Counted from the stretch's first letter, positions 34,594-47,460 are shown. The stretch: 64,000 nt of DNA from Lithospermum erythrorhizon (GCA_019722365.1 JADFUC010002208.1:1-64000); one strand, 5' to 3'. Numbers and translations are program-made. Notes: generated by a model from the letters alone, not told the origin.

Positions 34594-34877
34594 GCATATA
34601 TATAGACACCTACCTAATAAGTCCTCTGACATAATTCAAAAGAAAGTCTGAGACATAACATATGGAGATATAATAGAAAGTTTGATTAAAACACGAAAGA
34701 ATGCTTGGAAAGAACTCGAGACTTCAGCGACTATAACTCTGGTAGTGGGCAATCATCTACATCCCATGACATACCTGACGCCACAATCTTGTGTCACCGA
34801 TCAAATACTGCTTTGAGGGCTGGACGATAAATGTCATGGCATGGCTTATCACAGAAGAGTATAAAAGCAAAATCGCA

Positions 34878-35091
34878 CTTATACGCAAAGTATAAGGCAA
34901 GAGCACTTATACACACTAGTATAAGGCAAACCATGACTTATAAAACAAGTATAAGGCAAATGCTTATACACTAAGTATAAAGGCACGCGCTTATACTAAA
35001 GTATAATGCAAACCGCTTATACACTAAGTATAAGACACGCTTATCACATTGATATAAGGCAAGCCGCCCAACTTATACCGCAGTATAAGGC
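34878..35091. repeat. Palindrome array, 8 units of CTTATAC-n-GTATAAGG
   Basis: Eight consecutive units, each a small inverted repeat: CTTATAC, 2-6 bases, GTATAAGG, spaced about 27 bp start to start. Examples: CTTATACGCAAAGTATAAGG and CTTATACACACTAGTATAAGG. The linkers (CAAGAGCA, CAAACCATGA, CAAATG, CACGCG) are short and share CA(A/C). It is more regular than the copy at 2050-2247. Confidence 0.9.
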
Positions 35092-36890
35092 CCGATAGCG
35101 TCGCGTATCCTGCGAGGAAGGCCACCCCAACCCCTGTCGTCTAAGAGCTGCCAGGGTCGCGTTTTCTAATGCCAGTCACCTCGAAGTCACTTGCTTGACC
35201 CGGCGCCCTGCCGATAACCAACTCTGCTGCTCGACGATGTCCGGCCCAAGGCATCTACATGGTCATAAATCAATGCTTAGCGAATCGACAGGTGCCCGAC
35301 GAATACATAAATACAAGCAGTCTTGAGCAAAGGCCACATAAATACCAAAAGTGCCGACAAGTACGAAAATACAACGGTGCCGACAAGGCCACGAGAAATC
35401 TAGCGATGTGGAAGTAAAGACTAACGAGGAATCGAGAAATGCCGACAAGGCCCACGGAACACAAACGTAAGTTGGGAGTTTAAGCTAGTCTTTACACCGG
35501 CTTGATCTTAAGCGCCACAAATACATTAAATGAGAAGTAATAATAAATGGCTCATGTGAATAGATCACGCATAATCGTCTGACGTTACATGTATACCGTT
35601 CTCGGCATAATGATACCTGAGGACATGTATACCGTTTCACGCATAAATAAATTACCTATTGTGTATTTATGATTTAAAGGCAAGTACATGGGTAACGCGA
35701 GTGAGATGAAAGTACTGCGCTTAGTTAGCGATAAGGAAGCGTCACGTCTAATCGATTGAGTGTCTTTCCGGCGTTCAGCGTCTGTCCAAGCGCCCAAAAA
35801 TATAATTCTTACTCCGCAGTAATTTTAACCTTTATCTTAATTAAATTACGACTTTTTGACATTTTGGTACAAATTAACAACTTAAGTATAGATTGTTAAT
35901 TATGTTTCAAAGACTATTAAAATGACAAATTTCAACTATCAAGTAAATCATGTGTCAGTCGACACATAACCAAAATACTAACATTTTTGACCAATTTGAT
36001 GACGATATATATATTTTCGACTAATCCAAATCCGTTTCTAAAACCTCAAATCGGCCGTTTACAACTCGAAATCTAATAAAACTTAATTTTAAAACATATA
36101 TTCCTCAACTGACTTATAATTCATAATTTTTACCTCAAAAGAAACAATCGCGATAAAGGTCCGATAACATATTTACTCTCAAATGACATTTCGGAAAAAT
36201 TGAAATCGGCTGAAAGTCATTTCGATTTATAGCAATGCTTTACACTGATGCTCGATTATACGTCAACTCTTATATTATAATCTAAGCCTAATGATAATTA
36301 TATTCAAATAATATCTCATAATGAAGTCAACCAAAATTCAAAAGTCAGCATTACTACTTGTCCAAGAAATTTCCACGTAGACATACATAATTTCAACTCG
36401 AAATAACTAATTTAGAACCGGAGGCCGATTGGAATGTAGAAATTCGAAATACAAAAATCATGAAAAATCCCAGCGCTTCGAGCGTCTCCCAAAATATTCA
36501 ACAAGATCGACCTTTTTGCATGAAGCGTAGAGGGCGATGAGGAAGCTCTCCAAAAAATTTGAGGCCCAAAGCTCGCAAGATGGAAGAGAAATCAAAGAAA
36601 AAAATAAAGGGGGAGGAGAATTCGATCGGTCGTACGTGAAGGAAGAGGAAGAATGAAATTTGTCATTTTCTTTTGAATGGAGTCGTTTATGGAATTAATA
36701 GTTGGGCGCCACAGTTGTGTGTGGCTTCGTCGTTTAAATTGACAAATCACTTACCGTTTTAAACATCACCAAGAGCGATCAGAAACACAACCGAATTATA
36801 TTACCGCTTTAAATAATATCATTTCCGTTCGATTACAACTTTAAAATTCTAAATCTGAAAGTAATGCTACTTTCGCCAGGCCGATTAGTT

Positions 36891-39540
36891 TGTATTTTAA
36901 ATATTCAGCGAAATTTTTTCTTCTCCTCAGGAAATAATCCATAGGTTTCATTATCTTATTCTGATAATATTGAAATGCAGGCAGGTTATTAAATCTCTGA
37001 TACATGTGTAAGCTCTAAAATTGGAGTACGGATAAATATATGTTGAAGGAAGGAAAGGCTAAATTTCATGTGCCCGCTCAATTCTTGAAAATGGTCAAAT
37101 GAGGAATCTTTTAAAGATATAATGCATTTAGGTCGATTTGGTAAAATGGGATTTACACTAATATTAGAGTTTTGGGGTCCTAATTTAAATAAAGAAAGAA
37201 TTTAGGTCCCTCTAACAAAACTTATTATAACATTAGTGAAAATATATTAGAAGCCCTCTGCATTTTATATTTCCCCGCTGCAGCTGAAACACCAGCCGCT
37301 TCTCCATCGTTTACAACCAGCTCGCCCCCTCGAAGAAACTTCATCATGTACAACTGCATCATCATCATAAAGGCCACAAAGATCAATAACCAACAATTTT
37401 TACCAAATTAACAATCCAATTGAACAAATCAAACATTACATATAAATAATTCTTGTCGAAAATCTAAAAGATAAGTTGATTCTGTAATATTGTAACATTT
37501 TCTTTACGTCTTCTTTTGTAATTTTGACTCTACAATGATTAGTTAGCTTTTCCTTGCATTTTAACTTTGCACTTGAATGGATTTATATGGAAGATGAATG
37601 ATTGGGGCGATGTGGGTGAGTTTTAGGGAATATTGTGGAATTGATAGGAGGAGGGGCGGACGTGATGAGGGTGGTATGTGTAGAGATAAAGTAGAGGCGG
37701 AGATGGTTGGGAGTCGGGGATGGTTTTGAAGAAGGCAGATTGATCGAGGGAGAACAAGCCGGCCAAAAAAGAATGTTCGAGGGGGGCAATGCGGCCTATT
37801 CAAAGGTTCGATCCTCGTTTGGTGATTTCGATAGTTCGAGGGGAGCACAGAGGAATTTAGCCGAAGGAAGGCCACCAAATCTATCCAGTTTAGAATTAGA
37901 GATTTAGTACGTCTTTTGATTCCCGAAACTGTAATTGTCTTATTTAAGCTTTTTTTTAATTGACATACTAATAACACTATTTCAACCAATATATTTCTTA
38001 AATTTTGACTAACTAGCAAGTTTTCCAATTAAATTGGGATATATAGATAGTACTTCCTATATCAATTTATGAGAACTTTTTTGTAATTCCAAAATTAGTT
38101 CATGTTTTAGTTAAATAAAATGGACGGAAAACACAAGTTTATGACACAAATTTAAATTCATCAAAGACATTATCATGTAAAAACAAACATTTACAACAAA
38201 AAGGATGCATGGAGGACTATTTAAACACGTCACTATTAATTTTAAACAAAACTATGCAGTATAACCTCCTACTTATAAAAATGTGAGTTATTTTTCTACT
38301 CACATTACTAATTAATATATTACCTTTACTATAATATTTTTTATTGATGAAAAAAGATGTTTCTAAAGTTGTAAAATAGCTCAATAACGATTCAATAATT
38401 ATAAATTCGTAAATTTTGTCAAAATTCTATAACAATTTAAAAATAGTTGGAGTGATATGCTTTTTATAATATGTTGAATAATTTAATAAATTAGAGTTGA
38501 ATTCAATATATGAAAAGAAATTAAAAAAATCAATATTTAATTCGATGTCTGATCGATTATCATGCCGATTTGAATGAGCTTGTGTATTATTTTATATTAA
38601 AGTTTTTATTTATGTCAAAATTTTAAAAGTTTTCATATCAAGTAATACTAATCACATATATACTATTGAGGTTTAACTTTTTATTAAACAAATTATTGCA
38701 CAATATATAGTTTTTAAAAGAGGCATGTCATCTTTATTCCATTGATTTTCAGTATAATTCATTTGATATATTTCACATTCGAACAAGGACATTTAATGTG
38801 TAACTCTTTGGTACTAATGTTAAAGCGGGAAAATTTAAAAATCTTGATATTATTCAGTTTTGTACAAATATTATTGATTCGATCATCAATTAAAATATGG
38901 AAATATTAATATATAAAATAAAATTGAATATTAGAACTATGAATAATTTATCTTTTTCACAAATCGATTGAGAGTATTTTCTAACAATAAATAAAATAAC
39001 ATAAAGGTACATTTTTATTAAGCGAAAAAAGTGATATTTTCTGAACAATAAAAAAATTTGATAATGTGTCATCTTTTATTAAATATTGAAAATGAAGAGG
39101 AGTATGTTGCTTGAAACTTTAAATCTATTATTAAAGAGAATTATATTATTAAAAAATTATAAAAGGGATCATATAACTATAGACAAATAAATTATAATAT
39201 AAATCAAGGTATAATTTATAATTTTACATAAATAGTTAATTACTTTTTATTATACCGATTTAAATATTTGAAATATAAATCTTTCACTTATGACAGCGAC
39301 ATATTTCTTATATATATTTATATACTAGTCCCTAGAGGAAGTATCATTTTAAACACGTCACAATTACTTTTATACAAAACTATGGAGTACATATATACTA
39401 GTCCCTTATAAGATCGGTTAGTATATCAATTAGCAAAGTCTACTCTGGGTTTTGGCTCTATTAATTGTTTATAATTTATTTACAATGAACATGTGTTAAT
39501 TAATCACTTCTGTTTTATTGTCCATATGCTTCACCGACCC
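36891..39540. other. AT-rich intergenic sequence without recognised gene
   Basis: No conserved protein motif. A G-rich stretch at 37570-37880 gives a 155-codon minus-strand frame that is Ser/Pro/Leu-rich and matches nothing I know. A 42-bp word starting TTAAACACGTCAC occurs at 38221-38262 and again at 39349-39391, probably ends of related small repeats. Confidence 0.5.
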
Positions 39541-39692
39541 ACTATTTGTATTTGTTGATGGGATCCAATGCAGCAAAGATATAATATTGAACACAAAAGA
39601 AAACATTTCCAATAAAACTATTTGTATTTGTTGATGGGATCCAATGCAGCAAAGATAAAATATTGAACACAAAAGAAAACATTCCCAATAAA
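39541..39692. repeat. Tandem duplication, two 76-bp units
   Basis: Units at 39541-39616 and 39617-39692 both start ACTATTTGTATTTGTTGATG and differ at about two positions. It is far cleaner than the surrounding decayed repeats, so the duplication is recent. It is non-coding. Confidence 0.9.
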
Positions 39693-39859
39693 AATACTAA
39701 AATTGAAGGCATTTGCTTTATGATCCTAGGAGCCGACATCTTCATATGCCGCTTGATGATCATCATGATATTCATGTTTGGATTTATTTTTATAATGTTT
39801 TTAAGTACACTTTCTTTTCTAGATTATATTTATTACAGAATCCAGACCCCACTTAATTA

Positions 39860-40790
39860 ATGTCTTCCACTGTATCAATAAGATTCTGAATTTATTTATT
39901 TATAATCAATTAATTTTACTTTATACTTTCATAGATTCTTATCATGATATCAGTTAAATAATTCATTGATTATTCATGACTTGTATAGCCATACCTAGTT
40001 AATATGGTCCGGAATGGACCAGACACACAAGTTCAGGATCTGTGTTAACTGGTTATACATGCGCACAATGTGAGTGAATCCAATGCCATGCGAAAGATTA
40101 ATACATTTTGAGTTAATTAATAACATCATGGTCCATTCACATGTTTATAAATGACATGTACCCCACCCAGTTGATATGGTCCAAGCGAATTGGGGTTAGT
40201 GTGGATTAAGCTACACGTGTTGGAGGGTGTAAAGTAACCCATTCCCACACGAAAAGATTAAAACAATATGGATTTATTAACAAGGTTCTTGCCATTTCTA
40301 CTATCACCGGGTTAGTTTAGGATGTATCCCCGTATTTATACCATGGTATAATGAGCCAATCCTAGTTAACACAACGTGTAAACTCCGTATATGAGGTCCA
40401 AGTGGACTGGGTTAAACACGCAATAGGGTATTGAGAACTCCGTTTCACATTGATTTATTAAGACCTTCCGTGTATCAATAAGGTAGTAGAATTAATCAAT
40501 CTATAACCAATTGGTTTTGGTTTGGAACTACATGAATTCTTAACATGATATCAGAGTTAGCCCGTTGATTATTGACACGTCTAACGCCGTCTAGTTAATA
40601 TGACCCAGAATGGACCAAGCACCTAAGTTGTGGTCCACGTAGATCAAGGGTTGTGTGGACAGGGTTACATGTGCGGAAAGTTAGGAAGAAAGCCAGTCCA
40701 ACATGGAAACTATTGGAACTATGAGATATTCGATCTCATGAAAAATGCCCGTTGAACAATTTGATTGTACCAACCGATTTAATCATTCAA
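39860..40790 (+). mobile_element. TRIM-like terminal-repeat array
   Basis: A segment of about 160 bp occurs twice (about 39866-40028 and 40460-40625): CC(A/G)TGTATCAATAAG, then ACCAATTGGTT-like text, CTTA(T/A)CATGATATCAG, and TAGTTAATATG(G/A)(T/C)CC with GAATGGACCA. CTTAACATGATATCAGAG (40541-40558) looks like an LTR end plus a primer site. Between and after them, GAAAAGATTAAAACA/GAAAGATTAATACA and TGGAAACTATTGG mark LTR starts (near 40090, 40250, 40705). No coding sequence. Short LTRs, primer site and lack of genes fit TRIM elements in a tandem chain. Confidence 0.55.
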
Positions 40791-40815
40791 AACTATAAGT
40801 TTAATATATATTGAT

Positions 40816-41547
40816 TGTTGGAAAATTAATATTTAGGATTTATCGTATCACATATTGTGGGTTATGATGGCTTTCATTGTGGTCCGCTTCATAATCTATA
40901 TATTAAGATAATGGTCGGTTAATTGTTCAAGATATTGCTCTTTGTCATCCGTCTCAAGAGGTCACACATAAACAAGAACCGAGCCAATAATAAATGTATT
41001 ATAACTTCCTAGTCTAAAGTGAAACATGAAGGAAACATTCTGACTTAAAAATCGATTCCTCGGGATACGGGATGTGGTCGAGCGGGCGGTCAAGTAGATA
41101 TGGATAGAGTTTTTGGATGAGAATGGAAGAGTTTTATTCTCCAAAAAACTCTCACTTGATTTTCTATTAAAAGGTGTTTTATTCTCTAAAATCACTAAAG
41201 CTCACAATTGAATTTGAAAGTCAAATTCTCTCCTCCTTTCCCCACCCACTTGGCCGAACCCTATACCATTGGGAGTATTTTCTCTTCCAATCTTGTTTCG
41301 CTTTCGCTTTTAAATCATTTTAAAGTGAAACGCATCTAAGAAAGCTAGATCATTTGTCAAGGCAAGGGATACTCTTCGAGATACCACGATTGGGTACTTG
41401 GGCTAATTGCTTCCGCTATAATATTATTCAAGACAAATGGTACACTTTTGTAATTCGTTTATTTATTGTTTCCTCAGATAATTCGTAGTATTTCTCGAAT
41501 TGTGATCCGATTAGTTTAGAATTTTAGATGCGATATAAAATCTAACA
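40816..41547 (+). mobile_element. Family L 5' LTR (L5)
   Basis: It starts TGTTGGAAAATTAATATTT and ends AAAATCTAACA, inverted TG..CA ends of family L in plus orientation. It contains TTGGCCGAACCCTATACC, like TTTGGCCGAAATT in L4. It is followed directly by a primer site. Confidence 0.7.
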
Positions 41548-42316
41548 AAGGGCTCTCAAAGCCAGTTACGTGATTACCGCGTGGAATAATCAGAAATATG
41601 TTCAATTACGATCGATTTGTATGTTTAATTTGTATTTAATGTTGTTTTAATTACAATTGATGAATTATGTGATTAGAATAATTAACTATAATTAATTATT
41701 AATTATTTTTGAAATCATTTAATGTGGAAAATTTTCAAATAATATTTTTAATTTTTGAGAATTTTTCGGATTTTTTCGAATTAAAATTCCTATCAATTTA
41801 TTAATTGAATTGTGTTAAAACCATCGATTATGTGCTGAATCCTCCATATTGTAGAAAAGTCAAAAGCATATACGCCATCGAAGCCAACATACCGACGCCA
41901 AGGATAACGTCAATAATGACCCTACCTCGACTCAAAGTCAACTCGAGTTGCTCCGTCAAACGAGTCAATCCCGCCGACTAGGGCCAAACCCGACGGAATC
42001 TCGACCTAACCCGATTCGACCCGCTTTGATCCCGATTGGATGCCGATTACACGTGGAAGTGCTACGTGACGCCACATGTCATCCACGCCACCTCCGCCAC
42101 GCCACGCGACGCGTCATGCCACGCCGCCACCATGTCACCGATTACGCACGACACGAGGCGTTAGAATATGAACTGCATATTATTGGACGTCCTAAATCTG
42201 GTTCGACACGGTCGGGATCGCCCGCCCGTGTCTAGCGCAGGTTTCTTTCACTAGGCTACCCGCGCCGACTGCCTTCTCAAGGTCGCTGCAGCTACCGTCT
42301 ATCTCGATGTAATGTT
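41548..42316 (+). mobile_element. Family L primer site and non-coding interior with GC island (L5)
   Basis: AAGGGCTCTCAAAGCCAG (41548-41565) aligns with TTGGTATCAGAGCCAG, the tRNA-Met primer site. The following AT-rich interior has no frame, then a CG-rich patch with CACGCCAC, CGCCACGC and CGACGCG words (about 42035-42150). The sequence then changes abruptly to a different LTR at 42317, so the interior is cut. Confidence 0.6.
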
Positions 42317-43104
42317 TTGTAACGACCCACCCCAAGTCGGCCGCCCTGAGGTTAAGATCATCAACAACCTGTACACCAGAGTCACCAATCGATGGATGAC
42401 AACATAAAAAGACTTCATTTGACATTATTAATAATAATACACTTTTGTCCATCGTGGTGAACTAACAACACATCACACAAAAAATGTATCACCAACCAAA
42501 ACATACATCAACCCGAATAATACAACCATACAATACACACATAATCTCCACACTACATCATATTACACGACCCCTCAATATACAAGTCTGAAAGCTAGAA
42601 AACATAATAGCAGAAAATGACTGCTGATGATCTCTATGCCACTACCGCCTTACCTACGATCTTTAATCCGGCAACTTGTCAATGCAGCCTCGGCAAATTT
42701 CCATCAACTCCCTAAGCCTGTGTACGACACCACCATAGAGAATAGAGTAAGCTTATGAAGTTTTAGTGGAATACAAATACCACGAATTTGGTATCCAACC
42801 AATACATAATCATAATTATATATAAAAGTTATACAGATAACATTAAACACTACCTAAGGAACCACAAATTTCAAATTAACTTAACAACTTATTAATATTA
42901 CTACTTTATCAATGAAACATTCACACATATTTCATAACCATCAACATCGCACTTGATAAAAATATTCATTCAAATAAACAACACAAATAATAAAGGTTGG
43001 TCGAAAATGCATAACATCAAAAACTCCATCCACACATCCACTCCCCCAATCACACCTCCACCAATATACACACATCACTCCCACACACATATATATACAT
43101 CACA

Positions 43105-43262
43105 ATCCTCCTAATCGAGGCTGCCCCACCAATATGCATACTCAATAATCATATCACACCAAACCTCCCGAATCACCTCGGGCTACTCACACAATATGCA
43201 TATCACGCCAAACCTCCCGGTCGAGGCTACTCACACAATGTATATATACACATATCATTCCA
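43105..43262. repeat. Three-unit repeat with CCTCCCG/CGAGG core
   Basis: Units of about 50 bp: ATCCTCCTAATCGAGGCTG, AAACCTCCCGAATCACCTCG and AAACCTCCCGGTCGAGGCTA, each followed by ACTCACACAATATGCATATC-like text. The core of each can pair with itself. It recalls the palindrome array of family K, with a different sequence. Confidence 0.75.
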
Positions 43263-43392
43263 CCCAAAATCAACCTGCAAAAAGATACACACACCAACCA
43301 CATACAACAATACACAACCACACGCAACACAATCACATACAACACACGTGGTATAATCACAACAACTACCACAATCTCATAACATCGCCTCA

Positions 43393-43447
43393 CAATAACA
43401 ATCTCATAACATCAATCTCAAAAGCAACAATCTCATAACATCAATAT
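43393..43447. repeat. CAATCTCATAACATC short tandem repeat
   Basis: ACAATCTCATAACATC occurs twice with a partial third (ATCTCATAACATC at 43373) between 43373 and 43443, separated by short A/C-rich linkers. Confidence 0.7.
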
Positions 43448-44850
43448 AAATACATAACAAACACATAATCGAATATATAATCATAGTATATATGAAAGGT
43501 TCCCATCGTGAGATTTGTACTCACCTCGAGCAAAAGCAACTATAATATCTCTAGGTAGTCCACGTGTTAGTCCGGGCTCAACTCCTATCCAAAGAAATTA
43601 TATACGTTATTATACATTCCGTTGAATAACCTCCCCTTAATATCTATTAAATCCCGAATATTATTATTCCACATCTCATAATTCAAAATGAATATCAAAT
43701 CAACTCAAAGTTTTAACTATCCAACTTAACAAAATTTTAGTCATCGACTTAATCACCTCTAGGCAAAAAGCGATTACTACCGCTGCTTAAACGACTAACA
43801 AAACGACACAAATTCAACCATTCCAACCTTCCATATTTTCAGCTATCACCCTTACCCCAACAATATCACTTTAAACAATTTCTAATCAATCCAACAATCG
43901 ATTTCCTCAAACTAATTCACCCATTATTAACAACCTTTATTTCAAAATCCAAATACTACTCAACTTACCCCAAATCAAATCCAACATAATCTCTTATAAC
44001 CACTTTAAAATCACAACCTATACTCCAAAACAACTGTATTAAAATCCAACAACATACTTTTACAAATTTCACATTTTTTCCTCAAAAAGTCAACAAAAAG
44101 TCAACACATAACATTATTCAACACAAACCTTAATCGATCATTACGCCTCTATCACATAATTCAAACTTAGGTGATAACTCTATACCATTTTATATCCTCA
44201 AAACTCAAAGTCAACCAAGGTCAACCTAAAAGTCAACATCTCAAATTCATGAAAATACCCAAAAAGATTCAAACTTTAACCTCAAAACAACTATATGGAA
44301 GACTACATAACATATTTTCAAAGTTTAATATCAAATTGGTAAAAGTCAATCAACTCAAGAAATATCTGCTAAAAGATTTGATCTTTCTACTGAGATGAAT
44401 ATATTTATCAGGAAGCTAATCCACAACTTTGTCCTTTAGTTTAAGCAACAATCGATGAGAGAAATGGAAGAAAATTCTGCGAGTTTTTAATAAGTAATCT
44501 CTGCCTGCAAGAAAGTGCATGGATTTTGTTTTCGATACGATGAAATATGATAAAGGATGGAGCAAGATATTTGGAAGAATGGTTTTAAGTCCTGCTTTGG
44601 TTCGGTTTATATCTCACTGCACTAAAATCTCACAATGAAATCGACATTCCAAATGTAAAATTTCTCGTGACATAAACTACTACTCATATAATACTAGTCT
44701 CGGTATATCGATTTTATTCCGAAATTATTTATACTATCTCCGGGTCCCACCACCAACCGATATATGTAATACAATTCAATCGCTTAGGCGTAACGGGTTA
44801 TTTCAATCTACCCACCTAATAAAATGTCGCCTCAAATTTACTCAACTCCT

Positions 44851-45757
44851 CCCGATTCTTTTCTTTTTATCGCCCCAACTTGCCTTTCAATATGCTCTTA
44901 TTACCTAATATTACTTACATCTTATTATACCTAATCAAATTCTCACAATATAGTACTTGTCCTCATAGTTCACATAACACCTGGTAAATACATTCACAAT
45001 ATACCACCACTCAAAATATATAATCCAGTCATATCATAACAATTGTTTTATATTAATCACATCAGTTTTGTCATATCGACCATGTCAACTCATCCGCCTT
45101 TGTAAGACACTTTAATTTATTCTGTAACTATATCACATATATAATATCTTATATCACATCAACGACCACCAACTCCTATTTTATCATATTACCAATATCA
45201 TAAATCAACCATCACGATACCACTCTACCTCAATATTCATATCACCAATATCGGTCATATCCACTCATAATTCGTGTCATCATATCACCTCGTTATTGAC
45301 TATTAGATTCATTCATATGGAGGTTAGTTCCCTTATCAAACCCAGCTCATCAAATTTTTCATTACTGACTATCGTGACATCCGAATATAGTAAATACCCA
45401 AAGTTTCCCAAACATTAATAACTACTGTGATAATATATCACCGATAACCCTACCCATTTCAGAATGCCTACCTATATTTTTAAACACCACTTTATAGTAT
45501 AGTTATATGCCTCAACAAATCTCCACATATTCGATCTACCACGAGTATATGTATATTGCATCTCATCGCCACTGGCCAATACATTACCACCATACCTATA
45601 CACATTCATTTACCATTTTCATAAAAGCATGATTTCACTGGCTTCAGCAAGTCCATCAGACTTTCCTCCGCCTCGCACACATGCGTCACCATTTATATCT
45701 CAACACCATGTCATACTCCTAACATCTTAACCATAAATCTAATATTATATCAATTTC
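44851..45757. other. G-poor sequence, probable decayed Ty3 interior
   Basis: The composition continues that of the LTR on its left. No frame or motif is readable. It may be the 3' end of the minus-strand Ty3 pol whose integrase end is seen at 47080-47460. Confidence 0.35.
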
Positions 45758-46756
45758 CTCGTTAGAATCTAGTATGAATTATATTTGTGATTAAACACCA
45801 ATTCATACATCCCGGATCCTCAAAATAATGTATATTAATCTAAAACACATAAATTACAATTATGAATAATAGAGTTCTTACATTTGCAGCGGAAGATGAA
45901 ATGAATCAAAACCCACAAGATGCCTCACGTGAAAAGCCCCTTGAAAACCTCTCCAAAGCTTGTCCAACACCGAAATGATGTCCTCTAGGATTACAAGACA
46001 ACAAGAGTGTGAAACGAATCCGTAGACTTGAACTTGCTAGAGTTGTAGAGAAAAAATCGTGGAAGCAGAAAATCTCTTCCACCTCGTGAGGGGCGGCTTT
46101 TTGGAGGAAGAGGGAGGCAAGTGTTTTTCATCAAATGAAAAACCTTGCCTTTCTTTAAATACTCAAAACTCCATCTCAACCAAGCAACTCTCCGTTAAGA
46201 AATCGCTTTAACTGCTAACTTTAATTAGACCGCTATGGCTTCTAATCAAATATCGAGTCATGAAGTTGTTCCATTTTAATTAATTTAACAAGTCAATTAA
46301 AAATACTAACGAAGTCACTATCGGTCAACTTATCAAGTTATTCATCAATATCAATTGCTTAATTTATTCAAATTGTAAGTTTAACCACCGATGTTCATCA
46401 ATATATATTTTACAATATATAAATACTGGTGAGATACATCTCTAATATACATGTCTTCATTTAATTTCATACATGAAATATAATTCGAATATCATTGTAT
46501 GTGTGTGAATTTAGCTCGATAATAAGAGCCAGATAATAATAATAATTGACCAATTACTATTATTATAACGAATAATGAATAAGACGGTAGCAATCGCCAT
46601 AACCCCTTAAATTATCATGAAACTCAAACTAGTAATATACAATTACTAAGTAACACTAAGTTCCAAAGAATCACATTTAACTAAATCTGTAATGAATTGA
46701 TACACAATTGTCAACGGGCATAATAAAAGGGAATCAAGCCATTAGATTTCCCAACA
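45758..46756 (-). mobile_element. Solo family L LTR nested in the Ty3 region (minus orientation)
   Basis: It starts (C)GTTAGAATCTAGTATGAAT and ends GATTTCCCAACA, a near-complete LTR of about 1 kb. ATTTC lies right after the end (46757-46761) and three bases before the GTTAG start (45753-45757), as a 5-bp target duplication would. No primer site or interior on either side, so it is a solo LTR from recombination. Confidence 0.75.
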
Positions 46757-47079
46757 ATTTCACCATAGCATATATACCCTAGGTTCATTGTTAACATCAT
46801 GTATGTCCGCCCACAATTTAATTTATCAACACGATTCTACATTCTAATTCCAACAACATGCATATCTATATCAGCCATGCTACAACGTCAACCAGTCATT
46901 CATACCACCTACTTGGTAACCCCTTATCATTACAACTTATTACTAGCTCAAATAGCCATCAATATCACCTTTCCGCATATCCTCACTCCTAGTGTCTCAG
47001 TTTCTACTCGAGTTGGAAATTTCAAATTTACCATATCCCTCTTCACATTCATACTGTGTTCTGAACTTTTATACAAGCG

Positions 47080-47460
47080 ATTATCGTCAACGTGCTTCTA
47101 CCCGCACAAGTTGTGACATTAGCAATTCCATCACTGCATTTCTTTAGCCTTCCATCTTCGCAGATAAGACTTCATGATCCTCATTCCTGCCTTCACTTGG
47201 CTATTATAGATTCACCCACATACTTTCTCACTAATTTAACATACCTCAAAGTTATTTCCAATTGCAGTCATATCAAATTTCATCCTTCTCACGTAGTTCT
47301 TCATCACTCATCGTAATCATTTTCCTTCCTTCCGCCTCAAAGGCAACATATTAGAATTCAACATTTCCTTCAATAGCCTCAGATGGTGCCATCCCAACAC
47401 CGGGCTTGGAAATTATTATTACTATGAGCAACTCCTTCCTAGTTAAATTATGACCTTCGT
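47080..47460 (-). pseudogene. Ty3 integrase C-terminal remnant
   Basis: On the minus strand near 47440-47375, NNNFQA and GMAPSEAIEG match the AYNNSFQA..GMAPFEALYG block near the end of Ty3 integrases. Further on (about 47200-47120) KSYLRRWKAKE-like text resembles the KSYADKRR..LEF stretch that follows. Upstream pol (47460-48300) is too decayed to read. It fits the minus-strand LTR at 42317 as the 3' LTR of one element. Plus-strand frames of 60-105 codons here are an effect of low G content. Confidence 0.4.

Larger units (their letters stand above)
34440..36890 (-). mobile_element. Family K Ty3 LTR, copy 2 (minus orientation)
   Basis: It has the same order of landmarks as 1510-3780: (AT)n at 34542-34593, palindrome array at 34878-35091, GGCCCGATA(A/G)CGTC, TGCCGACAAGGCC repeats, AAGTTGGGAGTT, then CGCATAA repeats with ATGTATACCGTTT, and a degraded GTACTCACCTC (35711). 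Both ends are uncertain. It has no associated coding region, so it may be a solo LTR. Confidence 0.55.
42317..44850 (-). mobile_element. Ty3-type LTR with TGTAACGACCC end, G-poor (minus orientation)
   Basis: TGTAACGACCCACCCCAAG at 42317 is a common terminus of plant Ty3 LTRs, here the 3' end of a minus-strand LTR. GTACTCACCTCGAG (43522-43535) matches the motif in family K copy 1. The plus strand is strikingly poor in G (about 42450-44450). It contains two internal repeat blocks (43105-43262 and 43393-43447). No coding content. The right edge is not defined. Confidence 0.5.

Noticed and set aside
34878..35091. CRISPR-like array
   Set aside because: The repeated units are short palindromes with short shared linkers in a plant LTR. 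There are no unique spacers of constant length and no cas genes.
37561..38028. 155-codon minus-strand open frame, the longest in the window
   Set aside because: Ser/Pro/Leu-rich with no known motif; it lies over a G-rich plus-strand patch that removes minus-strand stops. No homologous neighbour, splice context or promoter was recognised.
38041..38480. Possible Stowaway MITE starting TACTTCCTATATCAATTTAT
   Set aside because: No matching inverted end or TA duplication could be found downstream.
46799..47316. Two consecutive plus-strand frames (105 and 74 codons)
   Set aside because: They sit in G-poor sequence where plus-strand stops and structure are skewed, and the minus strand carries Ty3 integrase words in the same region.
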